NCBI GenBank assembly: GCA_020853705.1
Contig: JADYYK010000189.1
Span: forward strand, 1-64,000
From: Deltaproteobacteria bacterium
Lineage (GTDB): Bacteria > Myxococcota_A > Polyangia > Haliangiales > JADYYK01
DNA length: 64,000 nt
Direction of reading: 5' to 3'
Shown in pieces: positions 50,301-60,316 of the stretch. The notes under the pieces are model-generated. The model was not told where the DNA came from and ran no database searches. It saw only the letters and a list, made by a program, of their open reading frames with translations. Position numbers and translations under genes: made by a program. Positions within the stretch are counted from its first letter, which is position 1, and each line of letters opens with the position of its first letter.

Positions 50301-50666
50301 GCGGCGGGCAGCGAGGCCGGCGCGCGCGCGGCGCTGGAGGCGGCCCACGGCGCGCTCAAGCAGGCGCGCAGCGCGCCGTCGCTGGTCGGGCAGGCGCGCA
50401 GCCATGAGCTGCTCAGCGAGATCCACGCTCAGATCAACCTGCCGGCGCGCGCGGCCGAGCATCGCATGGCGGCCATCGAGGCCATGAAGAGCCTGGGCGA
50501 TCGGCGCTCGACCGCGCAGCTCCTGCTCCGGCTGGCGTCGGACGACCTGGCGGCGGGGGCCTCGGAGCGCGCCAAGACGCACCTGGAAGAGGCCCGCGAG
50601 CTGGCCCACGCGGTGGAGTGGCGCGAGGGCGCGCGGCAGACCAACCGCCTGCTCTCCGGAGTGTAG
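47373..50666 (+). CDS. Ser/Thr protein kinase with zinc ribbon, AAA ATPase and TPR domains
   Basis: 1097 residues. Active-type PknB kinase: Gly loop IGQGGMATVYRAE (24-36), Lys47, HRDLKPDN (139-146), DFG (163-165), GTPEYMSPEQ. Then a zinc ribbon with Cys304, 307, 318, 321, a Ser/Thr/Pro linker, an AAA/STAND-like ATPase with P-loop GPPGVGKT (412-419) and IFEDVDRYDRPSRDL as Walker B, and a C-terminal helical region with TPR-like repeats (about 760-1090: HASGSPSTEAKLHRALGRAA, VYLELGTLLAQLGDVAGAEA). No transmembrane segment, so cytosolic. Likely signals to an FHA protein; the FHA-sigma54 activator gene next door is an obvious candidate. Confidence 0.9.
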   Translation: MSLVHSLPEVGSLLAGKFLIKDVIGQGGMATVYRAEQVMLGRTVAVKALNPEIAADPGISERFLQEARAASRINHPNTIGVIDFGESAGLYYLVMEYVRGRTLAEVIHQEFPLPDRRVVDLMSQILAGVEEAHSMGVVHRDLKPDNILIERLRTGGDLVKVCDFGIAKLREEAAPVEMVPAGGEGGNLVCGTPEYMSPEQIRGADLDGRADIYSLGAMLYEVLTGEAPFESESRVDLMMRHLNEEPMPPALRRPEVSITPAMEQIVLRALAKDPADRFQSAAEFRAELGSLSPSGLVSLVPVTCVECGHRVSGGAAFCPSCGTKVGSSGPVPQRTRSTGAPTGTHHTTPARRQASAPLSRPSPTSAPTSGSGPVFGATSLPAKLPLVGRGEELGIIDQLLAQAGGRSLVLTGPPGVGKTRLCDEVAIRAELRELRVVRVGPDPTGAAESWWPARQAVAALLGTSSKLGMVELKESLAEVGGDDRDLVPGLAELFRISGVDTGLELAVRRRECAAAALHALRGAPRRQATVLIFEDVDRYDRPSRDLVERLIEEPGEAPLLVIASATAGRPGAGAAAGRDDGGDGAGLADLAATQSLALEPLGPPAVIELVRQVAGVGTGADALAARLIAVGPMLPLGLSEVLNALHDAVVSGLGSAAGAGASAPLEQLSAADLILSRVALLEPGPRRVLQSLCTLGREATRGLLELLARPEDEAASSIGGLIARGLLTQSGQGEAALLMPSHPLVAELVYDDIPSSARRELHGHIFAVLEGQGTRAGVLAMHGHAAGGGPRVLALCERAGQDAEAQFDDHGAAMHYRRAWELARWDLLRGEDNAPDTLARMACRLGEAMLWSGDVAGAEPVLREALEHASGSPSTEAKLHRALGRAALARGDSTRARAALERSTGAAIRHGDPGLLAEVYLELGTLLAQLGDVAGAEAELEEGLALCTGGEGLRAQRGPLKLWRLLLKLAEVRLGAAAGSEAGARAALEAAHGALKQARSAPSLVGQARSHELLSEIHAQINLPARAAEHRMAAIEAMKSLGDRRSTAQLLLRLASDDLAAGASERAKTHLEEARELAHAVEWREGARQTNRLLSGV

Positions 50667-50706
50667 GGGGGCCGGAGACGGACCGGAACCGGAGTCGGAT
50701 CCGGAA

Positions 50707-50739
50707 TAGCCTCCTCGAAGCTTCGCTTCGAGGAGGCTA
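50707..50739 (-). terminator. Perfect 15-bp hairpin at the 3' end of the DUF3570 gene
   Basis: TAGCCTCCTCGAAGC (50707-50721) and GCTTCGAGGAGGCTA (50725-50739), 3-nt loop. The stop codon of the minus-strand gene is in the arm. Minus-strand sequence continues TTCCGGATCCGACTCCGGTTCCGG, matching the element at 33383. It could also serve the convergent kinase gene. Confidence 0.65.
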
Positions 50740-51981
50740 CCAGCGCACGCGGGCTCCGGCCTGGATGATGATGGCGTCGATCAGGCTGGAGTTGCGGTTC
50801 GGGTTGGGCGGGTTCGGGGTCAGGGCGTCATAGAACAGGAGGTCGCCCTTGGCGGTCAGCTCGGCGTCGTCGAACAGGCCCCAGGCCTTGCTGTCACCCT
50901 CGGAGGTCGAGAGCAGCGAGATCTTGGCGCCGACCATGAAGTCGCGGAACGGGCTGAGCTCGCGGTCGCCGGTCCAGTAGCCGCCGACCGGGCCGCCGCG
51001 GGCGTAGTCCTCGGCGTCGCGAAAGAACACCGCGCCGTCCTGCTGGTAGATCCGGCCGCGCAGCGACACCAGCAGCTTGCGCCCCAGATACTGGTGATAG
51101 GTCAGGTCGAGGGTGCCCGACTCGATGGCCCAGGAGTCGGCGTAGAAGCGCGCCATCAGGTTGATCGCGGAGGCCACCGAGGGCAGCGCATAGTTGAGGC
51201 GCATGAAGCCCGACAGGCGCTCGCGCGACTCCGGCGTGACCTCCTGGACCTCGAGGTCGTAGACGCGCACGCGGCGGTAGGGGTTGGACTGGAAGCCGCG
51301 AATGACCTGGCCGTCGACGCCGAACTGCACCACGGCGACCGGCGACAGGTTCTGCGTCAAGGTGGCCTGGTAGTGATCGATGCCGATGCTGTGGGTGACG
51401 GTGGCCTCGGGGCCGCTGCGGCCGTAGCACGAGGTCGACTCGTCGAGGGCGCGGCGCTCCAGCGGCTCGCGGTCGGCGTTGTCCTTGTCGCACACGGTGT
51501 CGTAGTTGTGGCCGTAGCGCAGCCCCAGCGTGGTGTTCTTGCCGTTCAGCTCGGTGACCATGCCGAAGTTCATCGAGTGCGAGCGGTAGTCCTCCTCGAT
51601 GCCGTAGGTGTAGCCGGCGCTCAGCGTGGTGTCGCCGGTCTTGTAGGAGAAGCCGCCGCGGCCGGAGTGGCGGATGTCGGAGAACTTGGTCGCGCTGGAC
51701 ACCGCGTCGAGCGCGACGTCGTACACCCGCGGCGTGGCGCCGCTGACGATGTCGGCCTCGTAGCCCGCGCTGAGCTCCAGGCTGGAGCCGAGGTCGAGGC
51801 CGATGTCGAGCTGCGGGTGCACGATGCGCAGCTCCTCGATGCCCTCGCCGGGCTCGATCATCAGGGTGGTCTTGGTCTCCACGCGATCATCGGCCAGGGC
51901 CGCGCGCATGCGCAGGCCGGCGCCCGCGCCGAGCGCGAGCGTGGCCAGCACGGCGGCGCGCCATGTCAGTTGCAGCCGCAC
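50737..51981 (-). CDS. DUF3570 family outer-membrane barrel
   Basis: 414 residues. GTG start gives a signal peptide (TWRAAVLATLALGAGAGLRM to ALADD). Mature part is a long barrel: LDIGLDLGSSLELSAGYEADIVSGATP, YDVALDAVSSATKFSDIRH (the DAVSSAT-F---R motif typical of DUF3570), GFSYKTGDTTLSAGYTYGIEEDY, LTYHQYLGRKLLVSLRGRIYQ, and an end in GARVRW. Function unknown; DUF3570 genes usually sit beside DUF4266 genes, as here. Overlaps the DUF4266 gene by 16 nt, so translation is coupled. Confidence 0.86.
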   Translation of the reverse strand: MRLQLTWRAAVLATLALGAGAGLRMRAALADDRVETKTTLMIEPGEGIEELRIVHPQLDIGLDLGSSLELSAGYEADIVSGATPRVYDVALDAVSSATKFSDIRHSGRGGFSYKTGDTTLSAGYTYGIEEDYRSHSMNFGMVTELNGKNTTLGLRYGHNYDTVCDKDNADREPLERRALDESTSCYGRSGPEATVTHSIGIDHYQATLTQNLSPVAVVQFGVDGQVIRGFQSNPYRRVRVYDLEVQEVTPESRERLSGFMRLNYALPSVASAINLMARFYADSWAIESGTLDLTYHQYLGRKLLVSLRGRIYQQDGAVFFRDAEDYARGGPVGGYWTGDRELSPFRDFMVGAKISLLSTSEGDSKAWGLFDDAELTAKGDLLFYDALTPNPPNPNRNSSLIDAIIIQAGARVRW

Positions 51982-52205
51982 CCGCCTCCGCCTCCGCCGC
52001 GACCGCCGGTCGAACCTTCGCGGTTGGACATCACGTGCTCCTCGGCGTTGGCCTCCTGGCCATCGGGGTCGATCTGCATGGTGCGATCGGCCAGGTGCTC
52101 CTTCTCGGTGGCGCGCACCGCGAAGCGACCGCACCCGGCGGCGCCCAGGCCGGCGGCCAGCGCGAGCAGCAGCGCGGCTGTCTTAAAAGAAGATCGCCAG
52201 TCCAC
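51966..52205 (-). CDS. DUF4266 small lipoprotein with Gly/Cys-rich tail
   Basis: 79 residues. Lipobox LGAAGC (Cys25), then the DUF4266 pattern: RFAVRATEKEHLADRTM, E--H-MSNREG and a C-terminal GGRGGGGGGCGCN tail with two Cys. The tail is a strong hallmark of the family and might bind a metal or be processed. Overlaps the barrel genes on both sides (16 nt and 23 nt). In other bacteria the family accompanies a TlpA-like thioredoxin and ApbE flavin transferase; neither is present here. Confidence 0.86.
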   Translation of the reverse strand: MDWRSSFKTAALLLALAAGLGAAGCGRFAVRATEKEHLADRTMQIDPDGQEANAEEHVMSNREGSTGGRGGGGGGCGCN

Positions 52206-52974
52206 CGGTGAACTCCTCCAGGTTGATGGCCAGGGTGCCGTCGAACAGCACGTACTCGCGAAAGTCGAAGCGGCCCGTGATGCGCTTCTTGAAGGTCAGC
52301 TCGACGCCGCCGCCGCCCGAGGTGGTGAGCAGGGTCTGCTCGCCGAGCACGAAGGCGTCGGACTTGGCGAAGGTGGTCGCGGCGCCGCCCGAGACGTTGA
52401 GGTAGGGCACCAGGGGCCCATCGGGCCACAGCCGCAGCGTCCAGCCCAGGCCGTAGAGCAGGATGGTGCCCTGGGCGCCGACGACCTCGCCGCCGTAGGC
52501 CTCCAGCGCGAAGCGCGGGTGCACCACGTACGACGGCCGCACCAGGAAGGCGCCCTCGCCGCCGACGATGCCGGCCGAAAAGGCGATGCCCACGTCGGCG
52601 GTCTGGATCGGCGACGGCCCCAGGAAGGTGCGCGAGATGGCGCGCCCCATGCGGGTGAAGATGCCCGGGTTCGACTTGTCGACCAGCTCGTAGGGCGCGG
52701 TCTGATCGCCGAGGATCCAGCCCTTGCGCCCGTCGGGCAGCCCGACCTTGAACCAGAAGTCCTTGCTGCCGCGCGCGATGACCGGCAGCGACTCGCCCCG
52801 CTCGGCCACGTAGAGCACCCGGTAGGTGGCGCCGGGGCCGGTGCGGACGTTGGCGTGGTCGGTCAGCACGCGCGCGTACACGGTGTCGGCGCGGGCGGGG
52901 CCGGCCAGCGCGAGCAACGTCCCGAGGGCCGCGGCCCAGGCGACCGCCACCCTGCGGGTGGTGGCGCGCGTCAT
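52183..52974 (-). CDS. SH3-domain protein with outer-membrane barrel
   Basis: 263 residues. Signal peptide ends at PARADT (about 30). Bacterial SH3 domain at 31-100 (ARVLTDHANVRTGPGATYRV, then GSKDFWFKVGLPDGRKGWI), followed by a barrel of about 140 residues (FSAGIVGGEGAFLVRPSYVV, LYGLGWTLRLWPDGPLVPYL, VELTFKKRITGRFDFREYV) ending GGLAIFF. Such fusion gives an outer-membrane protein that could bind peptidoglycan on its periplasmic side. Start ATG 52974; overlaps the gene before it by 4 nt. Confidence 0.82.
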   Translation of the reverse strand: MTRATTRRVAVAWAAALGTLLALAGPARADTVYARVLTDHANVRTGPGATYRVLYVAERGESLPVIARGSKDFWFKVGLPDGRKGWILGDQTAPYELVDKSNPGIFTRMGRAISRTFLGPSPIQTADVGIAFSAGIVGGEGAFLVRPSYVVHPRFALEAYGGEVVGAQGTILLYGLGWTLRLWPDGPLVPYLNVSGGAATTFAKSDAFVLGEQTLLTTSGGGGVELTFKKRITGRFDFREYVLFDGTLAINLEEFTGGLAIFF

Positions 52975-53456
52975 CGGCCTGCCCACTTGATGAGCAGGAG
53001 CTCCATGCTCATCTGATCGGCGCCCGCCGGGATGATGTCGCCGCCGCCGTGGTTGACGCGGCCAGCGAGTGGCTTGGTCAAGAGCGGGCTGTCCTCGGGC
53101 GAGGCGCAGTTGAGGAAGCGCAGGGAACGCTGGTAGTTCTGGTCGATGGCCTGCTGGTCGCCGTTGACGACCTCGACCAGGCGGAAGGCGGAGCGGCCGG
53201 TGTTGATGTCGTGGCAGCCGCCGGCGCCGCCGCCGGTGCGACAGGTGCCGGCGCCGGGCCAGTTCTTGTCGAGCAGCATCGGCATCACCTCGTCGGTGAA
53301 GACGGTGCGGCTGGCGGCGCAGGCGCCCGGCTCGCCAGGCGGATCCCCGGTCTCCACGACCAGGCACCCAGCCTGGGACCCCAGCGCGAGCCCGGTCGCC
53401 AGCAGGGCGAGCCAGAGCCGGATGCGTGGAGCCGGGCGGACGGTGGCGCGGGGCAA
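52971..53456 (-). CDS. Cytochrome-c-like lipoprotein with atypical CX8CH motif
   Basis: 161 residues with TTG start 53456; an ATG at 53510 gives 18 more. TTG is preferred for its GGAGG site 9 nt upstream and the compact lipoprotein signal (IRLWLALLATGLALGSQAGC). Mature part: TVFTDEVMPMLLDKNW, then CRTGGGAGGCHDINTGRSAF, then a helical end. The layout resembles single-domain cytochrome c lipoproteins (F---V-PML ... C--CH...G) but eight residues separate the two Cys instead of two, so haem attachment is doubtful. First gene of the DUF4266/DUF3570 operon. Confidence 0.68.
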   Translation of the reverse strand: MPRATVRPAPRIRLWLALLATGLALGSQAGCLVVETGDPPGEPGACAASRTVFTDEVMPMLLDKNWPGAGTCRTGGGAGGCHDINTGRSAFRLVEVVNGDQQAIDQNYQRSLRFLNCASPEDSPLLTKPLAGRVNHGGGDIIPAGADQMSMELLLIKWAGR

Positions 53457-53477
53457 GCGGTCGGACCTCCGAGCGGC

Positions 53478-53507
53478 ATCGTAGCTTAGCGGCCGCGAGC
53501 CCGTCAG
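53478..53507 (-). promoter_or_regulatory. Putative promoter of the DUF4266/DUF3570 operon
   Basis: Minus strand CTGACG (53507-53502), 18-nt spacer, TACGAT (53483-53478), followed by GGAGG and TTG 53456. Confidence 0.4.
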
Positions 53508-53565
53508 CAAAAAACACCTCTCGAGTGGGGCGGCTCTGGCCTCGCAGGGCCTCGGGGGGCCGCGG

Positions 53566-53654
53566 GCGTCAGGGAGCGGCGTCAGGGAGCGTCAGGGGGC
53601 GTCAGGGGGCGTCAGGGGATGCCTCCGCACACGGGTATGCCTCCGCACGCGAGT
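53566..53654 (+). repeat. Tandem repeats upstream of the AAA-TPR gene
   Basis: Five copies of a GCGTCAGGG unit (53566-53618, spaced 10-15 nt) followed directly by two 18-bp direct repeats ATGCCTCCGCAC-(A/G)CG(G/A)GT (53619-53636 and 53637-53654). They end 17 nt before the TACAAT box at 53671. They may bind a regulator. Confidence 0.7.
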
Positions 53655-53670
53655 TCGGGCGGCCGTCGGG

Positions 53671-53676
53671 TACAAT
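53671..53676 (+). promoter_or_regulatory. -10 box of the AAA-TPR gene
   Basis: TACAAT, 12 nt before the GTG at 53689; the expected -35 position lies in the second 18-bp repeat, which has no consensus hexamer. Confidence 0.4.
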
Positions 53677-53688
53677 GCGAACACCCAA

Positions 53689-56436
<2,748 letters not shown>

Positions 56437-56460
56437 GCGCGAGCGCGGGGCAGCGGACCC

Positions 56461-56469
56461 TGGTAGAAC
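56461..56469 (+). promoter_or_regulatory. Putative extended -10 box, leaderless start of cca
   Basis: TGGTAGAAC, then 6 nt, then the ATG at 56476. Same TGnTAGAAC string as prfB. Confidence 0.4.
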
Positions 56470-56475
56470 CTCCCG

Positions 56476-57981
56476 ATGAAGCCGCTGCAGGCCAGGGACA
56501 TCGAGCCGCGGGTGTGCGAGCTGCTCGCGCTGCTGTCACGCTACGGCCACGAGGGCTACGTGGTCGGCGGCGGGGTGCGCGATCTGCTGCGCGGCAAGCC
56601 GGCCAAGGACTGGGACGTCGCCACCAGCGCGCGCCCCGAGGAGGTCATGCAGCGCTGCAAGGCGGCGCGCCTGCACACCGTGCCGACCGGGCTCAAGCAC
56701 GGCACCGTGACGGTGCTGGTGGGTGAGCCGGCGCTGGCCATCGAGGTCACCACCTACCGCGGCGATGGCGAGTACTCCGACGGGCGGCGGCCGGATCGCA
56801 TCGAGTTCGTGCGCACCATCGAGGAGGATCTGGCGCGGCGCGACTTCACCATCAATGCGCTGGCCTACGATCCGGTCGCCGATCGGCTGGTCGATCCGTA
56901 TGGCGGGCTGGCCGATCTCGAGGCCGGCATCATCCGCGCGGTCGGTGACGCGGCGGCGCGCTTCGGCGAGGACGGCCTGCGCACCATGCGCGCGGTGCGC
57001 TTCGCGGCGACCCTGGAGATGGCGCTGGAGCCGGCCACGCAGGCGGCCATCCCGGGCGCGCTGCCGGTGTTCCGCAAGGTCTCCGCGGAGCGCGTGCGCG
57101 ACGAGCTGACCAAGCTGCTGGGCGCGCGGCGGCCGTCGATCGGGCTCAACCTGATGCGCGACACCGGGCTGCTCGCGGAGGTGTTGCCCGAGCTGGCCAG
57201 GGGCGTCGGGATGGCGCAGAACCGCTTCCACGCCTACGACGTGTTCGAGCACACCGTGCGCGCGGTCGATGCCACACCGGGCGACGCCATCACCCGGCTG
57301 GCCGCGCTGATGCACGACGTGGCCAAGCCGGTGACCGCGGCGCCACGCGACAACGCGCCGGGCGAGAACTCGTTCTTCCGGCACGAGATCGTGGGCGCCG
57401 AGCTGAGCGACGTGGTGCTGCGCCGGCTCAAGTTCTCGACCGAGGAGCGCGAGCGCGTGGTCGCGGTGGTCAAGAACCACATGTTCTGGTACTCGGACGC
57501 CTGGAGCGACGGCACCGTGCGGCGCTTCCTGCGCCGGGTCGGGCCGGAGCGCATCCCCGAGCTGTTCGCGGTGCGCATCGGCGACGTGGTCGCCCATGGC
57601 AAGGGCAAGGATCCCGAGGACGAGCTGGGCGAGCTCCGGCGGCGGATCGCGGCGGTGGTCGAGGCGGATCAGGCGCTGAAGACCAGTGATCTGGCGATCG
57701 ATGGGCGTGACGTGATGAAGCAGCTCGGGCTGCCGCCGTCGCGCCGGGTCGGCGAGGTGCTGGAGGCGCTGCTGGAGCGGGTGCTGGATGATCCCGGGCT
57801 CAACACGCGCGAGGGGCTGGAGGCGCTGCTGCCCGAGGTGCTGGCGCAGGTGACCAGCGCGAGTGCGGGCGGGGGGGCGGGCGTGGGCGCGCGTGCGGGC
57901 GCGGGCGTGGGCGCGGGGCGCAAGGTGCCGGGGCATCCCGACGGGGATGGTCGCAGTGGTGATGGCAGTGACGGAGGCTAG
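56476..57981 (+). CDS. cca: CCA tRNA nucleotidyltransferase (class II, with HD domain)
   Basis: 501 residues. Adds CCA to tRNA 3' ends. Nucleotidyltransferase motif GGGVRDLLRGKPAKDWDVAT (catalytic Asp pair), motif B RRDFTINALAY, motif C DPYGGLADL, motif D region EDGLRTMRAVRFAATL, and an HD phosphohydrolase-like domain with LMHDVAKP and RHEIVGAEL. A poly(A) polymerase of the same superfamily is the alternative; the HD domain favours CCA addition or repair. A Gly/Ala/Arg-rich tail of about 45 residues ends the protein. Overlaps the next gene by 20 nt. Confidence 0.9.
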   Translation: MKPLQARDIEPRVCELLALLSRYGHEGYVVGGGVRDLLRGKPAKDWDVATSARPEEVMQRCKAARLHTVPTGLKHGTVTVLVGEPALAIEVTTYRGDGEYSDGRRPDRIEFVRTIEEDLARRDFTINALAYDPVADRLVDPYGGLADLEAGIIRAVGDAAARFGEDGLRTMRAVRFAATLEMALEPATQAAIPGALPVFRKVSAERVRDELTKLLGARRPSIGLNLMRDTGLLAEVLPELARGVGMAQNRFHAYDVFEHTVRAVDATPGDAITRLAALMHDVAKPVTAAPRDNAPGENSFFRHEIVGAELSDVVLRRLKFSTEERERVVAVVKNHMFWYSDAWSDGTVRRFLRRVGPERIPELFAVRIGDVVAHGKGKDPEDELGELRRRIAAVVEADQALKTSDLAIDGRDVMKQLGLPPSRRVGEVLEALLERVLDDPGLNTREGLEALLPEVLAQVTSASAGGGAGVGARAGAGVGAGRKVPGHPDGDGRSGDGSDGG

Positions 57982-60316
57982 TTCGGCGGCCGGGCTGGAG
58001 GCGCTGATCGCGGGGGCCGAGGTCGCCGAGCGCATCGCCGCGGAGCCGGTGGAGCCGGCGCTGCTGGAGCGTCTGCTGGCGGCGGCAGCGCCGCGCGGGA
58101 CGCCGACGCCGGGTCACCTGGTGGTGGTCACCGGGGCCGAGCTGGCGCGGCTCATCACCCAGATCTCGGTCAGCCTGGCGCGGCAGTGGCAGCTCGGCGC
58201 CGCGCGCGCGCGCAGCCTGGGGCCCGAGGAGGTGCTGGCCGCGCCGGTGTGGGTGCTGGCGCTGTCGCGGCTGCCGGCGTCGGAGGGGCTGGAGGGGCCG
58301 ACCGCCATGATGGCGGCGCTGCAGAACCTGGTCTTGCTTGCACGTGCCCACGGTCTTGCTTGTCACCGTGTCAATGGTCCGACGCTGGTGCCGGAGACCG
58401 TGACCGATCTGCTGGCCGAGCACGTCGGCAGCGAGCTGCGCGGGTCGGAGCTCATCGCGGCGCTGGCGCTGGGCCACCTCGCGCCCGGCGCCCAGGCCAG
58501 CGCGCATGCCAGGGGCGCACATGCGCACGCGGGCGCCCATGGCCACGCGGCGAGCGGCGAGCCGGCGCTGTGGATCGGCGACGCCGGCCACCCGCTGCCG
58601 GCGGCAGCGCCGCCAGCGCCGGCCCAGGCCAGCACGCCGGCGCCGACCCCGGTGCTGCGCGCGCAGCGCAGCGAGCGCGTGCACATCGTCGATCCGCTGG
58701 CGCACAACCGCGACGAGGCCGCGCGCCACCTCACCGCGGCCGGCTACCAGGTCCGCGTGTTCGGCGACGGCCAGGCGCTGCTGGCCAGCCTGGGCGAGGT
58801 CATGGCGGGGCAGGGGCAGGAGCCGGGGCAGGGGCAGGCGGCGGAGCCGGGCGACGGCGCAGCGCAGGAGCCGGATCTGTTCGTGATCTCGGACGTGCTG
58901 CCCGATCTGTCTGGCTTCGAGCTGGTGCGCCGGCTGCGCGCCACACCGCACGGCGCCGGGCCCATCCTGATGACCACAGCGCGTCGCGACAGCGCGTTCC
59001 GGATCGGCGGCCTGACCGCGGGCGTGCACTACTACCTGCGTCGTCCCATCAACCCCATCGAGCTCCTGACCGCGGTGCGCATCCTGCTCGATCGACGCCG
59101 CCTGGTCGCCGAGCTGTCGCGCCTGAACGCGTTCCAGGATGCGCTGCTGTCGGCCATGCAGGACGTCGGGGTCATCGCGCTGGAGCCCTCGCTGCGCATT
59201 CGCTACCTGACCCCGGGCATGGCGCGCATGGTGGGCTACCGCGAGGACGAGCTCATCGGGCGCTTCCCGATGGAGCTGGCCGACGGCCTGGCCGCCATCG
59301 CCGAGGGCACCGCGGAGGGCGGCCTGGTGGGCGCGGGGCGCACCGGTCGCTCCGATCGCTCCGACCTGCGGGTGCGCCGCAAGGACGGCTCGCTGTTCGA
59401 CGCCGAGCTGTTCCGGTCGACCATCCGCGCCCCCGGGGACGGCGCCACCGCCGGCTTCCTCGGTGTGGTGGTCGATATCACGGCGCGCAAGGCGGCCGAG
59501 CGCGAGGCCGCGCGCGCCAACCATGAGCTGACCCGCCTGCTCGGTGAGCTGCGCGCCGCGCAGGCGCGCCTGGTGCAGCAGGCCAAGCTGGCCTCGCTGG
59601 GTCAGCTGATGGCCGGGGTGGCGCACGAGATCAACACCCCGCTCGGCGCGGTGGTCTCCAACGAGGATCTGTTCCAGCGCTGCTTCGTGCGCCTGCGCGC
59701 GGCGCTGGCCGGCAGCGCGATCGCGGCCGAGGCGACCATCGCGCGTGATCTCGAGGCCATCGACGACCTCATCGGGGTCAATCGCACCGCGTGTACGCGC
59801 ATCACCAACATCGTGCGCGAGCTACGCGTGTTCGCGCGGCTGGACGAGGCGGCGCCGCAGCCGGTCGATGTGCACGAGTGTCTGGAGTCGACCCTGTTGC
59901 TGGTCGGCCACCTGGCCAAGGGGCGTGTCGAGCTGGTGCGCGCCTATGCCCAGGCGCTGCCCGCGGTCGAGGGTCACTCCAGCCAGCTCGGGCAGGTCTT
60001 CATGAACCTGGTCGTCAACGCCTGTCAGGCCATCGAGGGGCCCGGGCAGGTGGTGCTGGCCACCAGCCTGGATGGCGACTGGGTCCGCGTCGAGGTGCGG
60101 GACAGCGGTCCGGGGATCCGGCCCGAGCATCTGGGGCGCATCTTCGACCCCGGGTTCACCACCAAGGGGGCAGGGGTGGGCACCGGCCTCGGGCTGTCGA
60201 TCTGCTACCAGATCGTCGCCGCGCATGGTGGCGAGATCCTGGTCGACAGCTCACCTGGCCAGGGTGCCTGCTTCACTGTCCTGCTGCCCCGCCTGGCGAG
60301 CCCCGACACGGCCTGA
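57962..60316 (+). CDS. Nitroreductase-like / receiver / PAS / histidine kinase fusion protein
   Basis: 784 residues. N-terminal nitroreductase-like domain (about 15-176; EPALLERLLAAAAPRGTPTP, then LQNLVLLARAHGLACH, LGHLAPG), normally an FMN oxidoreductase. A His-rich linker (five His in 182-195) leads to a receiver domain (238-375) with phosphoacceptor Asp311 in ISDVLPDLSGFE but Arg361 where the conserved Lys stands. PAS follows (about 395-510), then HisKA with His555 in AGVAHEINTP, and an HATPase with N-box NLVVNACQAI and G boxes DSGPGI and GTGLGLSI. Cytosolic, no membrane helix. ATG 57962 chosen; starts within the end of cca. No partner response regulator is adjacent. Confidence 0.88.
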   Translation: MAVTEASSAAGLEALIAGAEVAERIAAEPVEPALLERLLAAAAPRGTPTPGHLVVVTGAELARLITQISVSLARQWQLGAARARSLGPEEVLAAPVWVLALSRLPASEGLEGPTAMMAALQNLVLLARAHGLACHRVNGPTLVPETVTDLLAEHVGSELRGSELIAALALGHLAPGAQASAHARGAHAHAGAHGHAASGEPALWIGDAGHPLPAAAPPAPAQASTPAPTPVLRAQRSERVHIVDPLAHNRDEAARHLTAAGYQVRVFGDGQALLASLGEVMAGQGQEPGQGQAAEPGDGAAQEPDLFVISDVLPDLSGFELVRRLRATPHGAGPILMTTARRDSAFRIGGLTAGVHYYLRRPINPIELLTAVRILLDRRRLVAELSRLNAFQDALLSAMQDVGVIALEPSLRIRYLTPGMARMVGYREDELIGRFPMELADGLAAIAEGTAEGGLVGAGRTGRSDRSDLRVRRKDGSLFDAELFRSTIRAPGDGATAGFLGVVVDITARKAAEREAARANHELTRLLGELRAAQARLVQQAKLASLGQLMAGVAHEINTPLGAVVSNEDLFQRCFVRLRAALAGSAIAAEATIARDLEAIDDLIGVNRTACTRITNIVRELRVFARLDEAAPQPVDVHECLESTLLLVGHLAKGRVELVRAYAQALPAVEGHSSQLGQVFMNLVVNACQAIEGPGQVVLATSLDGDWVRVEVRDSGPGIRPEHLGRIFDPGFTTKGAGVGTGLGLSICYQIVAAHGGEILVDSSPGQGACFTVLLPRLASPDTA

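Noticed and set aside
53566..53654. CRISPR array
   Set aside because: Units are 9-18 bp, directly adjacent or with 1-6 nt between them, with no spacer-length unique sequences and no cas genes.
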